NCBI GenBank assembly: GCA_002382805.1
Contig: DGAD01000034.1
Location: forward strand, 54,013 to 118,012
Direction of reading: 5' to 3'
Length of the DNA stretch: 64,000 bases
DNA from: Clostridiales bacterium UBA4039
GTDB lineage: Bacteria > Bacillota > Clostridia > Lachnospirales > Vallitaleaceae
A model generated the notes under the pieces. It saw only the letters and a program-made list of their open reading frames with translations, was not told the DNA's origin and searched no databases. Of the stretch, positions 46,425-58,641 are shown piece after piece; within the stretch, counting starts at the first letter, position 1; each line of letters begins with the position of its first letter. A program made the translations under genes and the position numbers.

Positions 46425-47783
46425 TTGGCTCAAAACATCATAGAAAACTGGGGTAAGGTCCAAGATTTATTGCGTTATGAATCCGATATTTCTAAAGTCT
46501 CATATATCGCATTTTTGAAAAACCTAAAACCTCTACGCATTGAAGATGATACGATTATCATTCAAGCTGAAGATAAAATTGTCATTGATATTATTGAAAA
46601 AAAATATCTAAAAACCATTCTCATCGCAATTAGTGAGACCATGAATGAATCTTATGACGTTCGATTTGTCCTAGAAGATTCCATTGTTGAAGATGATTCT
46701 TCACGTAAGCATGTAGAAAAAAAACCAGTTCCTTCTATAACAACAAGCGATAGTAACTTAAATACGCGCTACACATTTGAAACCTTCGTTGTAGGAAATA
46801 ATAATAAATTTGCAAATGCTGCAGCCTTAGCTGTTGCCGAAGCACCTGCCGAAGCATACAATCCCCTCTTTATATATGGAGGTGTTGGACTTGGTAAAAC
46901 CCATCTCATGCATTCGATTGCGCATTTCATTTTAAATGAATCGCCAGATACCAAGGTCCTATACGTTTCATCTGAAAAATTTACTAACGAATTGATAAAT
47001 TCAATTCGAGCCGATAAAAATGAAGCTTTTCGGCAAAAATACCGTAATATTGACGTCTTGCTCGTCGACGATATCCAGTTTATTGCTGGAAAAGAACGAA
47101 CACAAGAAGAATTTTTCCATACCTTTAATACTCTATATGAAGCCAAAAAACAAATTATTATTTCTTCTGATCGCCCACCTAAAGAGATTGAAACCCTAGA
47201 GGAACGATTACGATCACGCTTTGAATGGGGCCTAATTGCTGATATTCAGGCACCTGATTTTGAAACACGCATGGCGATCTTAAAAAATAAAGCTGAACTT
47301 GAAAGCCTAGATTTAGATGATGAAGTTCTTCAATATGTTGCTGCCAACATAAAATCCAATATCCGTGAACTGGAAGGCGCTGTTACAAAAATCGTTGCCT
47401 ATTCTCGCTTAGTACAATTAGGATATGAAAAAATAACAAAACAAATTGCAGAAGACGCACTTAAGGATCTTATTGCACCACAAGAAGATAATATTGTTAC
47501 GCCCGAATTGATTTTAGAAGTGGTATCAGAACACTACAATATTAGTCACTCAGATATTGTCAGCAAAAAACGTCCGCGTGAAATCGCCTATCCAAGGCAA
47601 ATCGTGATGTATTTGTGCCGTAAATTAACCGATGCCTCTTTACCACGTATTGGAGAAATCCTCGGAAAACGAGATCACACCACTGTTTTACACGGCTACG
47701 AAAAGATTAATCAAGATATTAAAAAAGATGCCACACTAAAAAATTCAATTGATATATTGACTAAAAAAATCGTTGGAAAATAG
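46425..47783 (+). CDS. dnaA: Chromosomal replication initiator DnaA
   Basis: The 452-residue initiator ATPase has an N-terminal oligomerisation domain (1-85), a variable linker and an AAA+ core with Walker A GGVGLGKTH near residue 150 and Walker B LLVDDIQF near 215. The C-terminal helix-turn-helix signature is KRDHTTVLHGYEKI near 420. The start codon is TTG (46425) behind AGGAGG; there is no nearby ATG that gives the conserved N-terminus. It binds the box clusters on both sides of its own gene. Confidence 0.97.
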   Translation: MAQNIIENWGKVQDLLRYESDISKVSYIAFLKNLKPLRIEDDTIIIQAEDKIVIDIIEKKYLKTILIAISETMNESYDVRFVLEDSIVEDDSSRKHVEKKPVPSITTSDSNLNTRYTFETFVVGNNNKFANAAALAVAEAPAEAYNPLFIYGGVGLGKTHLMHSIAHFILNESPDTKVLYVSSEKFTNELINSIRADKNEAFRQKYRNIDVLLVDDIQFIAGKERTQEEFFHTFNTLYEAKKQIIISSDRPPKEIETLEERLRSRFEWGLIADIQAPDFETRMAILKNKAELESLDLDDEVLQYVAANIKSNIRELEGAVTKIVAYSRLVQLGYEKITKQIAEDALKDLIAPQEDNIVTPELILEVVSEHYNISHSDIVSKKRPREIAYPRQIVMYLCRKLTDASLPRIGEILGKRDHTTVLHGYEKINQDIKKDATLKNSIDILTKKIVGK

Positions 47784-47784
47784 C

Positions 47785-48031
47785 TGTGGATATCTATTGA
47801 ATTTTCATGTGGTCAATTAAAATCGACTTGTGGATAGATTTTTCTGCAAAAAATGACCTGTTAACTGTTTATAACAACTTTTTCTTTCGTCAACATGTTT
47901 ATACTTGATGAACAAAGCTTTATTCATCATTGGTTTGACTACTTATTCACAAATTAACAGTGCCTATTATTATCATTACTAAAAAAATATTTATTTATAT
48001 TATTGTTTTTACACGAAAGGAGTTATTCACA
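47785..48031. promoter_or_regulatory. oriC, downstream unwinding region with DnaA-trio
   Basis: Near-consensus boxes lie at 47785 and 47829 (minus) and at 47943 (TTATTCACA, plus). Close after the last comes a run of six trinucleotides CTA-TTA-TTA-TCA-TTA-CTA (47964-47981), and then an almost pure A/T tract to about 48010. This arrangement matches the Bacillus basal unwinding system, in which DnaA loads from box to single strand through DnaA-trios. A further TTATTCACA at 48023-48031 overlaps the first base of dnaN. Confidence 0.85.
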
Positions 48032-49134
48032 TGCATATCATTTGTCACAAGAATGATTTACTTAATGGAGTTAATACTGTTTTAAAAGCAGTATCAACAA
48101 GAACTACATTGCCTATTCTTCAATGTATCTTATTGGATGCTCATGAAGATGACTTTAAACTTATAGGTAATGATCTTGAACTTGGAATTGAACATAGAAC
48201 AAAAGCAACTATTGTAAAGCCTGGAAATATAGCCGTTGATTCAAAAATGTTTTCTGAAATTATTCGAAAACTACCGGATAATGATGTCGAAATCACTGTC
48301 GATGAACATCAACTCATGACCATTAAATGTGAAAAATCTGTTTTTAATATTTCAACACAACCAGGGTCTGAATTTATTCAGCTGCCACAAGTAACAAAAA
48401 CTAAACCACTCTTAATATCACAAAGCGTGTTAAGGAATATGATTCATCAAACGATTTTCTCAATAGCTGTAGAAGAGATTCGTCCTATACTCACGGGCGA
48501 ATTGTTTGAGATAAAGGACAATTTTCTGAATATTGTGTCAGTTGATGGGTATAGAATTTCAATACGACAAACTGAATTAAGTGAAAATTTTGAAAATTTA
48601 TCTGTTGTTATTCCAGGCAAGACTTTATCCGAGATTCAAAAAATATTCTCAACGGAAGAGGACAGTGAAGTTGCTATTTATTTTACCGACAAGCATATTC
48701 TTTTTGAACTCAATGAAACGATTATTGTGTCCCGACTACTTGAAGGGGATTTTCCAAAATATGATCAGATTTTTTCATCGGATTATGAAACTTTGATTAA
48801 GGTGGATCGTAAAAATCTACTCCAAAGTATTGACCGTGCAGCGTTGATGGCACGTGACAGTAAGAAAAATCCGATTAAATTCCAAATTGAAGAGGACACC
48901 CTTTCCATTACTTCGAATACGGATTTAGGAAAGGTGCATGAGGAGATTGATATTGATCGAGAAGGAAACACATTAAATATTGCTTTTAACCCTAAGTATC
49001 TTATTGATGCACTTAAAGTTATTGAAAATGAAGTTGTTGAATTGACATTTACATCTGCATTAAATCCATGTATTATTAAAAACTCGACGGATGAATCCTT
49101 TAAGTATCTGATTTTACCGATTCGCTTGAGTTAA
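48031..49134 (+). CDS. dnaN: DNA polymerase III beta sliding clamp
   Basis: The 367-residue clamp subunit has three repeated clamp folds and ends in the usual LILPIRLS. The N-terminus HIICHKNDLLNGVNTVLKAV and TTLPILQCILLDA are typical. It tethers polymerase to DNA. The ribosome site AAAGGAG is followed by a DnaA-box-like sequence touching the start codon. Confidence 0.96.
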   Translation: MHIICHKNDLLNGVNTVLKAVSTRTTLPILQCILLDAHEDDFKLIGNDLELGIEHRTKATIVKPGNIAVDSKMFSEIIRKLPDNDVEITVDEHQLMTIKCEKSVFNISTQPGSEFIQLPQVTKTKPLLISQSVLRNMIHQTIFSIAVEEIRPILTGELFEIKDNFLNIVSVDGYRISIRQTELSENFENLSVVIPGKTLSEIQKIFSTEEDSEVAIYFTDKHILFELNETIIVSRLLEGDFPKYDQIFSSDYETLIKVDRKNLLQSIDRAALMARDSKKNPIKFQIEEDTLSITSNTDLGKVHEEIDIDREGNTLNIAFNPKYLIDALKVIENEVVELTFTSALNPCIIKNSTDESFKYLILPIRLS

Positions 49135-49216
49135 TTATATTGACCATGAATTGACAAAGAGTGGTATAATGAATTGTTGTAAGTATTTTTGGTCAAGTTT
49201 AAGAGGAGACCACGTG

Positions 49217-49426
49217 ATGAATGAAATAAAGATTGATCAGCCTTTTATTAAATTAGGGCAGGTATTAAAATTAGCAGGTATTGCAGATTCAGGATCTTAT
49301 GCTAAACTATTTATTAGTGACGGATTAGTTCAGGTTAATGGAGAAGTAGATACCCGTCGAGGTAGAAAAATACATCCTGGAGATGTCATAACCTTTGAAG
49401 ATCAAACCATAAAAATAGTAGACTGA
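49217..49426 (+). CDS. rlbA: S4-domain RNA-binding protein (YaaA/RlbA)
   Basis: The 69-residue S4-domain protein FIKLGQVLKLAGIADSG...VNGEVDTRRGRKIHPGD is the small protein found between dnaN and recF in Firmicutes. It is suspected to bind ribosomal RNA. ATG 49217 has GAGGAG upstream; the longer frame from 49151 adds residues not seen in the family. Confidence 0.92.
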   Translation: MNEIKIDQPFIKLGQVLKLAGIADSGSYAKLFISDGLVQVNGEVDTRRGRKIHPGDVITFEDQTIKIVD

Positions 49427-49436
49427 TGGTGTTTAC

Positions 49437-50519
49437 ATGATAATTAAACGAATGCATCTGAAGAATTTTAGAAATTATGAGGAATGCTCAGTTGAGTTTG
49501 ATGAAAAAATGAATATTATCCATGGCGATAACGCTCAAGGTAAAACCAACATCCTTGAGGCTATTTATGTGTGTGCAACGTCAAAATCCCATCGAACGAA
49601 TGCATTTAAAGAAATGATTCAAATGGGATTTGATGCTGCGCATATAACTCTTGATGTTGAAAAAGATGAAGAAATATTTACGATTGATGTGCACTTTCGA
49701 AAGTCGAATAAGAAACATATAGCCATCAATAAATTGCCAATTAAAAAAATGGATGACCTTTTAGGTGTGGTTCATGTAATTATGTTCTCGCCAGAGGATT
49801 TAAGTTTAATAAAAAGTGGACCCAAAGAGCGACGACGTTTTATTGATATTGAACTGAGTCAACTTGATGGCGTTTATTATAAATATTTGCATCAGTATCA
49901 TCATTTACTTAAACAGCGCAATGCCTTATTAAAAAACTGTCAAAAAAACTATTCACAAAGTCTAAAAGACCAGTTGGATATTTGGAATATACAGTTTATT
50001 GATATAGGTTCCAAAGTGATTGATTATCGAGAAAAGTTCATATCAGACCTAAATATTATTTATCAAAAACGACATTATGATATATCCGGCAATAAAGAAA
50101 AAATGAATTTAGTTTATGAAAAGAATACATCAATTGAGGAATTTGAAAGAAAAATCAGTGCAGCGACACCAAGGGATATTCGCTTTGGTTCAACAACAGT
50201 TGGACCTCACCGAGATGATCTTTTGTTTGAAATTAATGGTGTTGATCTAAGAAAGTATGGTTCTCAAGGTCAGCAAAGAACAGCAGCACTGTCTTTAAAG
50301 TTATCCGAGATTGATTTAGTTGTTCAACAAAAAAATATTCGGCCAATCCTTTTATTAGATGACGTCTTATCAGAATTGGATGGACATCGTCAGGTTTATT
50401 TGATAAACCATCTAAGTGATATACAAACATTTATTACTTGTACAGGTGTCGAAGATTTTATTCAAAAAAATAATCACCATAAAAGCTTTTTTTATATCAA
50501 ATCAGGAGAAATTGCATAA
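49437..50519 (+). CDS. recF: DNA replication and repair protein RecF
   Basis: The 360-residue SMC-like ATPase has Walker A GDNAQGKTNILEAI near residue 30, the signature SQGQQRTAALSLKLSE near 270 and Walker B LLLDDVLSELD near 302. It assists RecA loading at gaps. It starts 10 bp after rlbA. Confidence 0.95.
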   Translation: MIIKRMHLKNFRNYEECSVEFDEKMNIIHGDNAQGKTNILEAIYVCATSKSHRTNAFKEMIQMGFDAAHITLDVEKDEEIFTIDVHFRKSNKKHIAINKLPIKKMDDLLGVVHVIMFSPEDLSLIKSGPKERRRFIDIELSQLDGVYYKYLHQYHHLLKQRNALLKNCQKNYSQSLKDQLDIWNIQFIDIGSKVIDYREKFISDLNIIYQKRHYDISGNKEKMNLVYEKNTSIEEFERKISAATPRDIRFGSTTVGPHRDDLLFEINGVDLRKYGSQGQQRTAALSLKLSEIDLVVQQKNIRPILLLDDVLSELDGHRQVYLINHLSDIQTFITCTGVEDFIQKNNHHKSFFYIKSGEIA

Positions 50520-50545
50520 CATAGTAGACTAAGCTATAATGGTAA

Positions 50546-52474
<1,929 letters not shown>

Positions 52475-52494
52475 TGATTTGGAGGTAGCAACGA

Positions 52495-54960
52495 ATGGAT
52501 GAAAATCAACAAAGAGATCAGATTATTTCCGTCGAGTTACAAGATGAGATGAAAAAATCATACATCGACTATGCAATGAGTGTTATTGCTTCAAGAGCAT
52601 TGCCTGATGTACGCGATGGATTAAAACCTGTACAAAGACGAATTTTATACTCAATGAGTGAGTTGAACTTATCTCCGGATAAACCTTTCCGTAAATCGGC
52701 GCGTATCGTCGGAGATACAATGGGGAAATATCACCCCCATGGTGACTCCTCAATATATGATGCTATGGTAAGACTAGCCCAAGATTTTTCCATGCGGGAA
52801 ATGTTGGTTGAAGGGCATGGAAACTTTGGATCGGTTGATGGTGATAGTGCCGCAGCTATGCGTTATACGGAAGCTAGATTAAGTAAAATATCCATGGAAA
52901 TGTTAGCTGATATCAATAAAGATACGATTGACTATCGACCTAACTTTGATGAATCGTTAAAAGAACCTGTAGTTCTTCCGTCAAGATACCCAAACCTTTT
53001 AGTTAATGGGGCATCAGGTATTGCAGTTGGAATGGCAACAAATATTCCGCCACATAACTTGGAAGAAGTTATCGATGGTGTTGTTAAGATTATTGATAAT
53101 CAAGTCAATGAAGATCGAGATACCGATATTGATGAATTGATTGATATTATCAAAGGACCGGATTTTCCAACCTATGGCAATATCTTAGGTACGACGGGCA
53201 TTACAGAAGCCTATCGCACAGGACGAGGTATGGTTAAAGTCCGTGCAACAGTTGATATAGAGCCAATGAGTGCAACACGTCAGCGAATCATCGTGACCGA
53301 ATTACCTTTCCAGGTCAATAAAGCACGTTTGATTGAAAAAATAGCCGATTTGGTTAAAGAAAAACGGATTGAAGGTATCAGTGATTTACGTGATGAATCC
53401 GACCGACGCGGTATGCGCATGGTAATTGAATTAAAGCGAGATGCCAATGCTAACGTGATCTTAAACAAACTTTATAAGCATACGCAATTACAAGATTCCT
53501 TTGGTATGAATATGCTTTCATTAGTCAATAACGAGCCCAAGATATTGAATTTAAAGCAAATGCTCGTATATTATTTAGATCATCAAAAAGATGTAGTAAC
53601 ACGACGTACAAAATATGAGTTAAAACGTGCAGAAGATCGTGCACATATCTTAGAAGGTTTGATTAAAGCCTTAGACCACATTGATGAAGTCATCAAAATT
53701 ATTCGTGCTTCAAATAGTACGCCGGATGCTAAGATTAACTTAATGGAACGTTTTGGTTTTTCAGAGGCTCAAGCTCAAGCAATTGTTGATATGCGTTTAC
53801 GTGCACTTACTGGTTTGGAACGGGAAAAACTACAAAATGAATATCAGGAATTACTGGAATTAATTCAAGAGTTAAAGGCTATTCTTGCAGATACCAAACG
53901 TCTTCTACAAGTTATACGAGAAGAATTGTTTGTGGTTCGTGCAAAATATGGAACGCCAAGACGGACAAAAATTACCTTTGATGATGGTGAAATTGATATT
54001 GAAGATTTGATCAAAGAAGAGATGACCACTATTACAATGACCCATCTAGGATATATTAAACGTATGCCAATAGATACCTACCAAAGTCAAAATAGAGGCG
54101 GTAAAGGAAAAATTGGTGCAACCATACGTGAAGAAGATTTTATTGAACGTATTTTTATTACCTCAACACATCACTATATTTTATTCTTTACAGATCGAGG
54201 TAAAGTATATCGATTAAAGGCATATGAGGTTCCAGAATCTGGCCGTACAGCTAGAGGAACAGCCATTGTCAATCTATTACAGATTGAATCAGGAGAAAAT
54301 ATTACTGCGGTTATTCCGCTCAAAGAATATTCAGAAGAACAATACTTACTAATGGCAACCAAAGATGGGATGATTAAAAAATCATCGATTATGGAATATG
54401 CCAATATTCGTGTCAGTGGTCTTCAGGCAATCAATTTACGAGATGATGATATTTTGATTGAAGTAAAACTTACGGATAATAATCAAGAAGTTCTTCTAGG
54501 AACAAAACTGGGTCAATGCATCCGATTCTTTGAATCAGACGTTCGAGTGATTGGTCGAACATCTATTGGAGTTAAAGGTATTAACCTTAATCCTGAAGAT
54601 GAAGTTATAGGTATGCAACTGATCTCCCAAGGACAGGACTTGCTGGTTGTTTCTGAAAAAGGTTTAGGAAAACGTACACCAATGGATGAATTCAGTGTGC
54701 AAAATCGTGGTGGAAAAGGTGTTAAATTCTACAAGATAAATGCTAGGACCGGGAATGTTGTTGGGATGAAAGCTGTAAATGACGATAATGAAGTGATCCT
54801 AATTACGACAGAGGGTGTTGTTATCTGCATTCGTGTACACGACATCAGTACCTTTGGACGTGTAACATCCGGAGTAAAGCTAATGGATCTAGATAAAGAT
54901 GTCTACATAGCAAGCATTGCAAGAATTAAAGAAATCAAGACCAAAATAGAAGAAGAATAG
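52495..54960 (+). CDS. gyrA: DNA gyrase subunit A
   Basis: The 821-residue breakage-reunion subunit has the active-site tyrosine in [10 protein letters not shown] near residue 122. Its quinolone region [17 protein letters not shown] carries serine and aspartate at the two classical positions. The C-terminal beta-pinwheel holds two QNRGGKG repeats, near residues 531 and 739, in place of the canonical QRRGGKG GyrA box. It lies 20 bp after gyrB and ends at a strong terminator. Confidence 0.97.
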   Translation: MDENQQRDQIISVELQDEMKKSYIDYAMSVIASRALPDVRDGLKPVQRRILYSMSELNLSPDKPFRKSARIVGDTMGKYHPHGDSSIYDAMVRLAQDFSMREMLVEGHGNFGSVDGDSAAAMRYTEARLSKISMEMLADINKDTIDYRPNFDESLKEPVVLPSRYPNLLVNGASGIAVGMATNIPPHNLEEVIDGVVKIIDNQVNEDRDTDIDELIDIIKGPDFPTYGNILGTTGITEAYRTGRGMVKVRATVDIEPMSATRQRIIVTELPFQVNKARLIEKIADLVKEKRIEGISDLRDESDRRGMRMVIELKRDANANVILNKLYKHTQLQDSFGMNMLSLVNNEPKILNLKQMLVYYLDHQKDVVTRRTKYELKRAEDRAHILEGLIKALDHIDEVIKIIRASNSTPDAKINLMERFGFSEAQAQAIVDMRLRALTGLEREKLQNEYQELLELIQELKAILADTKRLLQVIREELFVVRAKYGTPRRTKITFDDGEIDIEDLIKEEMTTITMTHLGYIKRMPIDTYQSQNRGGKGKIGATIREEDFIERIFITSTHHYILFFTDRGKVYRLKAYEVPESGRTARGTAIVNLLQIESGENITAVIPLKEYSEEQYLLMATKDGMIKKSSIMEYANIRVSGLQAINLRDDDILIEVKLTDNNQEVLLGTKLGQCIRFFESDVRVIGRTSIGVKGINLNPEDEVIGMQLISQGQDLLVVSEKGLGKRTPMDEFSVQNRGGKGVKFYKINARTGNVVGMKAVNDDNEVILITTEGVVICIRVHDISTFGRVTSGVKLMDLDKDVYIASIARIKEIKTKIEEE

Positions 54961-54973
54961 AAGAACATTATGC

Positions 54974-55010
54974 AAAACGAGTCGCCACTAGTGGTGACTC
55001 GTTTTCTGTA
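54974..55010 (+). terminator. Terminator of gyrBA
   Basis: An almost fully paired 32-base palindrome (54974-55005, with one G-T pair) ends in four T. It lies 13 bases after the gyrA stop. Confidence 0.8.
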
Positions 55011-55042
55011 ATATGTTTGTAATAGGAAACATAGGGATAATT

Positions 55043-55051
55043 TGTTATAAT
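55043..55051 (+). promoter_or_regulatory. Extended -10 promoter of the CAP/SLH gene
   Basis: TGTTATAAT (55043-55051) is a TG-n-TATAAT element 39 bases before the start codon; no clear -35. Confidence 0.5.
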
Positions 55052-55090
55052 AGTAATGCAATGCAAATATTTGTTTAGGAAAGAATGGTT

Positions 55091-56494
55091 ATGAAAAAAA
55101 AGAATATAAAACAACAGATAATTTCATATGTACTTATATTTTTTATTTTTATGATATGTAATATAAGTGCAGTCAGCACTGTTTCAGCTCGAGAAATGGG
55201 TACCTTTGGTTTTACCGATGATGAAATCAATCGAACAATTAATCAGATCAATAGTGTAAGGGCAATCTATGACTTACCTTCTTTGTCGTATAATCAATCA
55301 TTAAATAAAACGGCAGAGACGCACAATCGCTATATGGAATTTAATAATAGCTTTTCATCGATTGAAGAAAGCGGAAAAACATATTTTCGCGGAAGATATC
55401 CTTGGGATCGAACGACTTTTAACAACTATCGAAAGGCATATGTCTTTGAACTATTAAACAATAACATATCAAATTATACCAGTGGATTAAATCAACTTAT
55501 GCAAAACCCATATGCCAGATATGGCATTTTAGATCCCCTTTATGAAGATTTAGGAATGAATATTTATAAAGGTTACGCAACATATCTACTTGGAGGAAAA
55601 TCACGAAGTGATCAATATGAAGTGGTTTATCCATATAATCAGCAAACGGATGTGGGAACGATTTTTACGAATAAGTATATTTTGAATCCCTATGCGGATT
55701 TAAAGATGAATGCGTTTGTCGGAATTCCTATCACCTATACTTACTATGAAGAAAAAGGGATTATTGAACGATTTAATAATTTAAAAGTAAATGTAACCAA
55801 CATTTCAACAGGCAAAGAAATCGAAACACATATCGTAACATCAGATCAAGATCGAAATATTAACAATACCATTATGATTTTGCCATTAAAAGCCTATGAT
55901 TATGGAACAACATATCAAATAAAAATTACAGGAACAATGATTTTTGATCGAATGGTAGAAATTAATGGTGTAACAACAAATCGTAAGGCTATTAATTATA
56001 CATCAACATTTACAACAGCATCCAGCACATATACGATTAATCAGCAAGCCTATATCACACGAGCTCAATTTGTCGAAGAATTAATTAAGGCAAGTTCTAT
56101 TCCGGTGCAAGAATCTTTAGAAATTATTTTTTCAGATATAAATGTAAATTCACCTAATTATAAGTATATATATACGGCATATGTCAATAATATCATCTTA
56201 GGATATGAAAATAACATGTATCGACCGGGCGCAAATATTAATCGAGAACAAGTATATACAATATTAATTCGTACATATGAAAAAGAATATGGAGAAATTG
56301 AATTATCATCAGTAGATCGGTTCTTACGGTTCACAGACAAAGAAAAAATTAATACATATGCATTGGAATCTATGTATAAAGCAAAAAAAATAGGACTGAT
56401 TACAGATAATGCATATCAGTTTAACCCATCGTCATATATAACGACATTAGAGTTTAACAATATTATGGATCAATATAAAAAAATTATTAAATAA
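55091..56494 (+). CDS. Secreted CAP-domain protein with C-terminal SLH repeats
   Basis: This secreted protein of about 467 residues has a signal peptide (residues 1-33, ending VSTVSA). A CAP/SCP-like domain (about 40-195, beginning INRTINQINSVRAIYDLPSLSY) and a beta-rich middle region follow. Two to three SLH repeats complete it (AYITRAQFVEELIKA; NNIILGYENNMYRPGANINREQ; and a weaker last one). It should be anchored to the cell wall surface. CAP domains in bacteria are of uncertain function. Start ATG 55091 is better spaced from the GGAAAG site than the ATG at 55085. Confidence 0.78.
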   Translation: MKKKNIKQQIISYVLIFFIFMICNISAVSTVSAREMGTFGFTDDEINRTINQINSVRAIYDLPSLSYNQSLNKTAETHNRYMEFNNSFSSIEESGKTYFRGRYPWDRTTFNNYRKAYVFELLNNNISNYTSGLNQLMQNPYARYGILDPLYEDLGMNIYKGYATYLLGGKSRSDQYEVVYPYNQQTDVGTIFTNKYILNPYADLKMNAFVGIPITYTYYEEKGIIERFNNLKVNVTNISTGKEIETHIVTSDQDRNINNTIMILPLKAYDYGTTYQIKITGTMIFDRMVEINGVTTNRKAINYTSTFTTASSTYTINQQAYITRAQFVEELIKASSIPVQESLEIIFSDINVNSPNYKYIYTAYVNNIILGYENNMYRPGANINREQVYTILIRTYEKEYGEIELSSVDRFLRFTDKEKINTYALESMYKAKKIGLITDNAYQFNPSSYITTLEFNNIMDQYKKIIK

Positions 56495-56515
56495 AATCTA
56501 TATGGAGGTCACTGA

Positions 56516-57418
56516 ATGCACAATGCTATGCACCATTCGGATTTACGAATTATCGAACTATCAGAAGTAACAGCAAAAGTTAAATCAATGATTTTATCAG
56601 CCAACTATAATCTAGGCGAAGATATTAAAGCCAAGCTTAATGATGCTATAAAAACCGAAGAATCGGAGACGGGGATTAATATTTTAAATCAATTGCTTGA
56701 AAATGCACAAATAGCTGCAAATAAAAAAATGCCTATTTGTCAGGATACAGGTATCGCTGTTTTTTTTCTAGAAATCGGTGAAGACATACATTTTCACAAT
56801 GATTTAGCAATAGAAAAAATGCAGCCTTTACAAAGTGGAATTGAGCAGGCAATCAATGAAGGCGTACGCCAAGGCTATACTGATGGATATTTGCGAAAAT
56901 CCATTGTAAAAGATCCATTTGATCGCGTCAATACAGGAGATAACACTCCAGCGGTGATTCATTATAATATCGTTCCCGGACGGCAATTAAAAATTTATTT
57001 TTCACCTAAAGGTATTGGCAGTGAAAATATGAGTCGTATTTATATGCTAAAACCTTCCGAGGGCATGGAAGGTGTAAAAAGAGTTGTTCTTGAAACAATC
57101 GAAGCTGCCGGTCCTAATCCATGTCCCCCAATTATTGTTGGTGTTGGTGTTGGAGGATCCTTTGAAAAGGCCGCAATCTTAGCAAAAAAATCCTTACTTC
57201 GTCCAATTAATCAAACATCAGAAGATGAAGCGATTGCTAAACTTGAACGGGATATATTAAATGCAGCGAATGATTTAGGCATTGGACCACAAGGTTTTGG
57301 AGGTAGGACAACAGCCCTTAGTGTGAATATATTGACATATCCTACACATATCGCCGGATTACCAGTTGCAGTTAATATGAGCTGCCATGCAACAAGGCAT
57401 GCAGAGATTGTCATATAA
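56516..57418 (+). CDS. Class I fumarate hydratase, alpha (N-terminal) subunit
   Basis: The 300-residue FumA/TtdA-type alpha subunit carries the oxygen-labile [4Fe-4S] cluster. The three ligand cysteines are in MPICQDTG (near residue 75), AAGPNPCPP (near 202) and MSCHATRH (near 290). It interconverts fumarate and malate; a tartrate dehydratase role is a less likely alternative. It is followed 20 bp downstream by the beta subunit. Two-subunit class I fumarases are typical of anaerobes. Confidence 0.9.
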   Translation: MHNAMHHSDLRIIELSEVTAKVKSMILSANYNLGEDIKAKLNDAIKTEESETGINILNQLLENAQIAANKKMPICQDTGIAVFFLEIGEDIHFHNDLAIEKMQPLQSGIEQAINEGVRQGYTDGYLRKSIVKDPFDRVNTGDNTPAVIHYNIVPGRQLKIYFSPKGIGSENMSRIYMLKPSEGMEGVKRVVLETIEAAGPNPCPPIIVGVGVGGSFEKAAILAKKSLLRPINQTSEDEAIAKLERDILNAANDLGIGPQGFGGRTTALSVNILTYPTHIAGLPVAVNMSCHATRHAEIVI

Positions 57419-57438
57419 TTTTAAGAGGAGACGAGACA

Positions 57439-57987
57439 ATGATTCGAATTCAAACCCCATTAACAAAAGAAATAGTTGAACAACTTAAGTGTGGTGATCA
57501 AGTCCTACTTACAGGAACATTATATACATCAAGGGATGCAGGGCATAAGCGGATGATAGAGCAAATAAAAAACAATCAGCCGTTGCCATTTCCAATTCAA
57601 GAAAGTATTTTGTACTATGTGGGTCCGGCACCTGCGCGTGAAGGTGAAGTAATTGGTTCAGCAGGACCGACAACAAGCTATCGAATGGATGAATTTACAC
57701 CGACACTTTTAGAGCTTGGACTGACAGGAATGATTGGAAAAGGAAACCGTAATCAAGATGTTGTTGATTCAATGATTAAAAATAAAGCAATATATTTTGG
57801 AGCTGTTGGTGGAGCCGCAGCACTCTTAGCAAATTGTATAAAAAAATCAGAAGTTATCGCTTATGAAGATTTAGGGCCAGAAGCCTTAAGAAAATTATAT
57901 GTTGAAGATTTTCCAGTGACAGTAGTCATTGATTCTAAAGGCGATAATTTATATAAGATAGCAAAAGAAAAGTACGTGAGAAAATAA
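57439..57987 (+). CDS. Class I fumarate hydratase, beta (C-terminal) subunit
   Basis: The 182-residue beta subunit matches the C-terminal half of single-chain class I fumarases: LLTGTLYTSRDAGHKRM, YVGPAPAREGEVIGSAGPTTSYRMD (in part), GMIGKGNR, and YFGAVGGAAALLANCI. It contributes to the active site with the iron-sulfur alpha subunit. The ribosome site is AGAGGAG. Confidence 0.92.
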   Translation: MIRIQTPLTKEIVEQLKCGDQVLLTGTLYTSRDAGHKRMIEQIKNNQPLPFPIQESILYYVGPAPAREGEVIGSAGPTTSYRMDEFTPTLLELGLTGMIGKGNRNQDVVDSMIKNKAIYFGAVGGAAALLANCIKKSEVIAYEDLGPEALRKLYVEDFPVTVVIDSKGDNLYKIAKEKYVRK

Positions 57988-58020
57988 AATTATATGTCAT
58001 TACATAATGACATATAATTT
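57987..58020 (+). terminator. AT-rich hairpin after the fumarase genes
   Basis: A 16-bp perfect inverted repeat (57987-58002 with 58005-58020) begins at the last base of the stop codon. It is AT-rich and no T-run follows, so it is at best a weak terminator or mRNA end-stabiliser. Confidence 0.45.
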
Positions 58021-58079
58021 GAAAACAATGTTGTAATTCAAAAATATATATACTATAATAAATTTAGATTGGAGTTTAC

Positions 58080-58553
58080 GTGATACAAGAAATCATTAGG
58101 CATAAAAAGTTAACACTATTTCAATGGTGGATTATTTTCATCATACTATTTATGGCAGTTGTTTCAATAACAGAAATAATTGAAATCGTAGGAAAGTATG
58201 AAATAAATCGTATTATTGATTTTTTTATTGTGTTGTACTTGTATATTTTTATCTTTTTATACTGGCAAATGCACTATTATCAGTATGAAATCATTGATGG
58301 GCATCTAGTGATAAAGGAATTTTTAGGGAAAAAAGAAAAATACACACTAATTATTCCATTTAGTCACATCATAAGCCTCTCAATGCAATCATCAAAAACA
58401 GTATCTAAATATCATAAGAAGAAAACCTGTAAAAAACATTGGATGATTGGTTATAACATATATTTCATTGAATATGATGATTATATGGATGTAAGTCTAT
58501 TAGAATTTCAATGTAGTCATGAATTTATTCAATCACTTAATAGACATATATAG
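58080..58553 (+). CDS. Unknown membrane protein with PH-like tail
   Basis: The 157-residue protein starts with GTG behind TTGGAG. It has two hydrophobic segments (residues about 15-36 and 50-70). A beta-rich cytoplasmic tail follows, starting YEIIDGHLVIKEFLGKKEKYTLIIPFSHI (in part), which resembles the bacterial PH-like domains of small membrane proteins. I do not recognise a specific family. It stands between fumarase and the nucleoside transporter with its own spacing on both sides. Confidence 0.6.
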   Translation: MIQEIIRHKKLTLFQWWIIFIILFMAVVSITEIIEIVGKYEINRIIDFFIVLYLYIFIFLYWQMHYYQYEIIDGHLVIKEFLGKKEKYTLIIPFSHIISLSMQSSKTVSKYHKKKTCKKHWMIGYNIYFIEYDDYMDVSLLEFQCSHEFIQSLNRHI

Positions 58554-58571
58554 TTTTAAATTGTCTATATA

Positions 58572-58580
58572 TGTTATAAT
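58572..58580 (+). promoter_or_regulatory. Extended -10 promoter of the BMP transporter operon
   Basis: TGTTATAAT at 58572-58580 is an extended -10 element. A short palindrome GACAA/TTGTC (58602-58616) lies just downstream and could be an operator. Confidence 0.5.
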
Positions 58581-58641
58581 ATATTAAGTAACAAATATTT
58601 TGACAATAAATTTGTCGTCTTAACAAGGGAGGAAAAGAATT

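Noticed and set aside
56495..56515. Riboswitch before the fumarase genes
   Set aside because: The gap to the preceding gene is only 21 bases and contains just a ribosome site.
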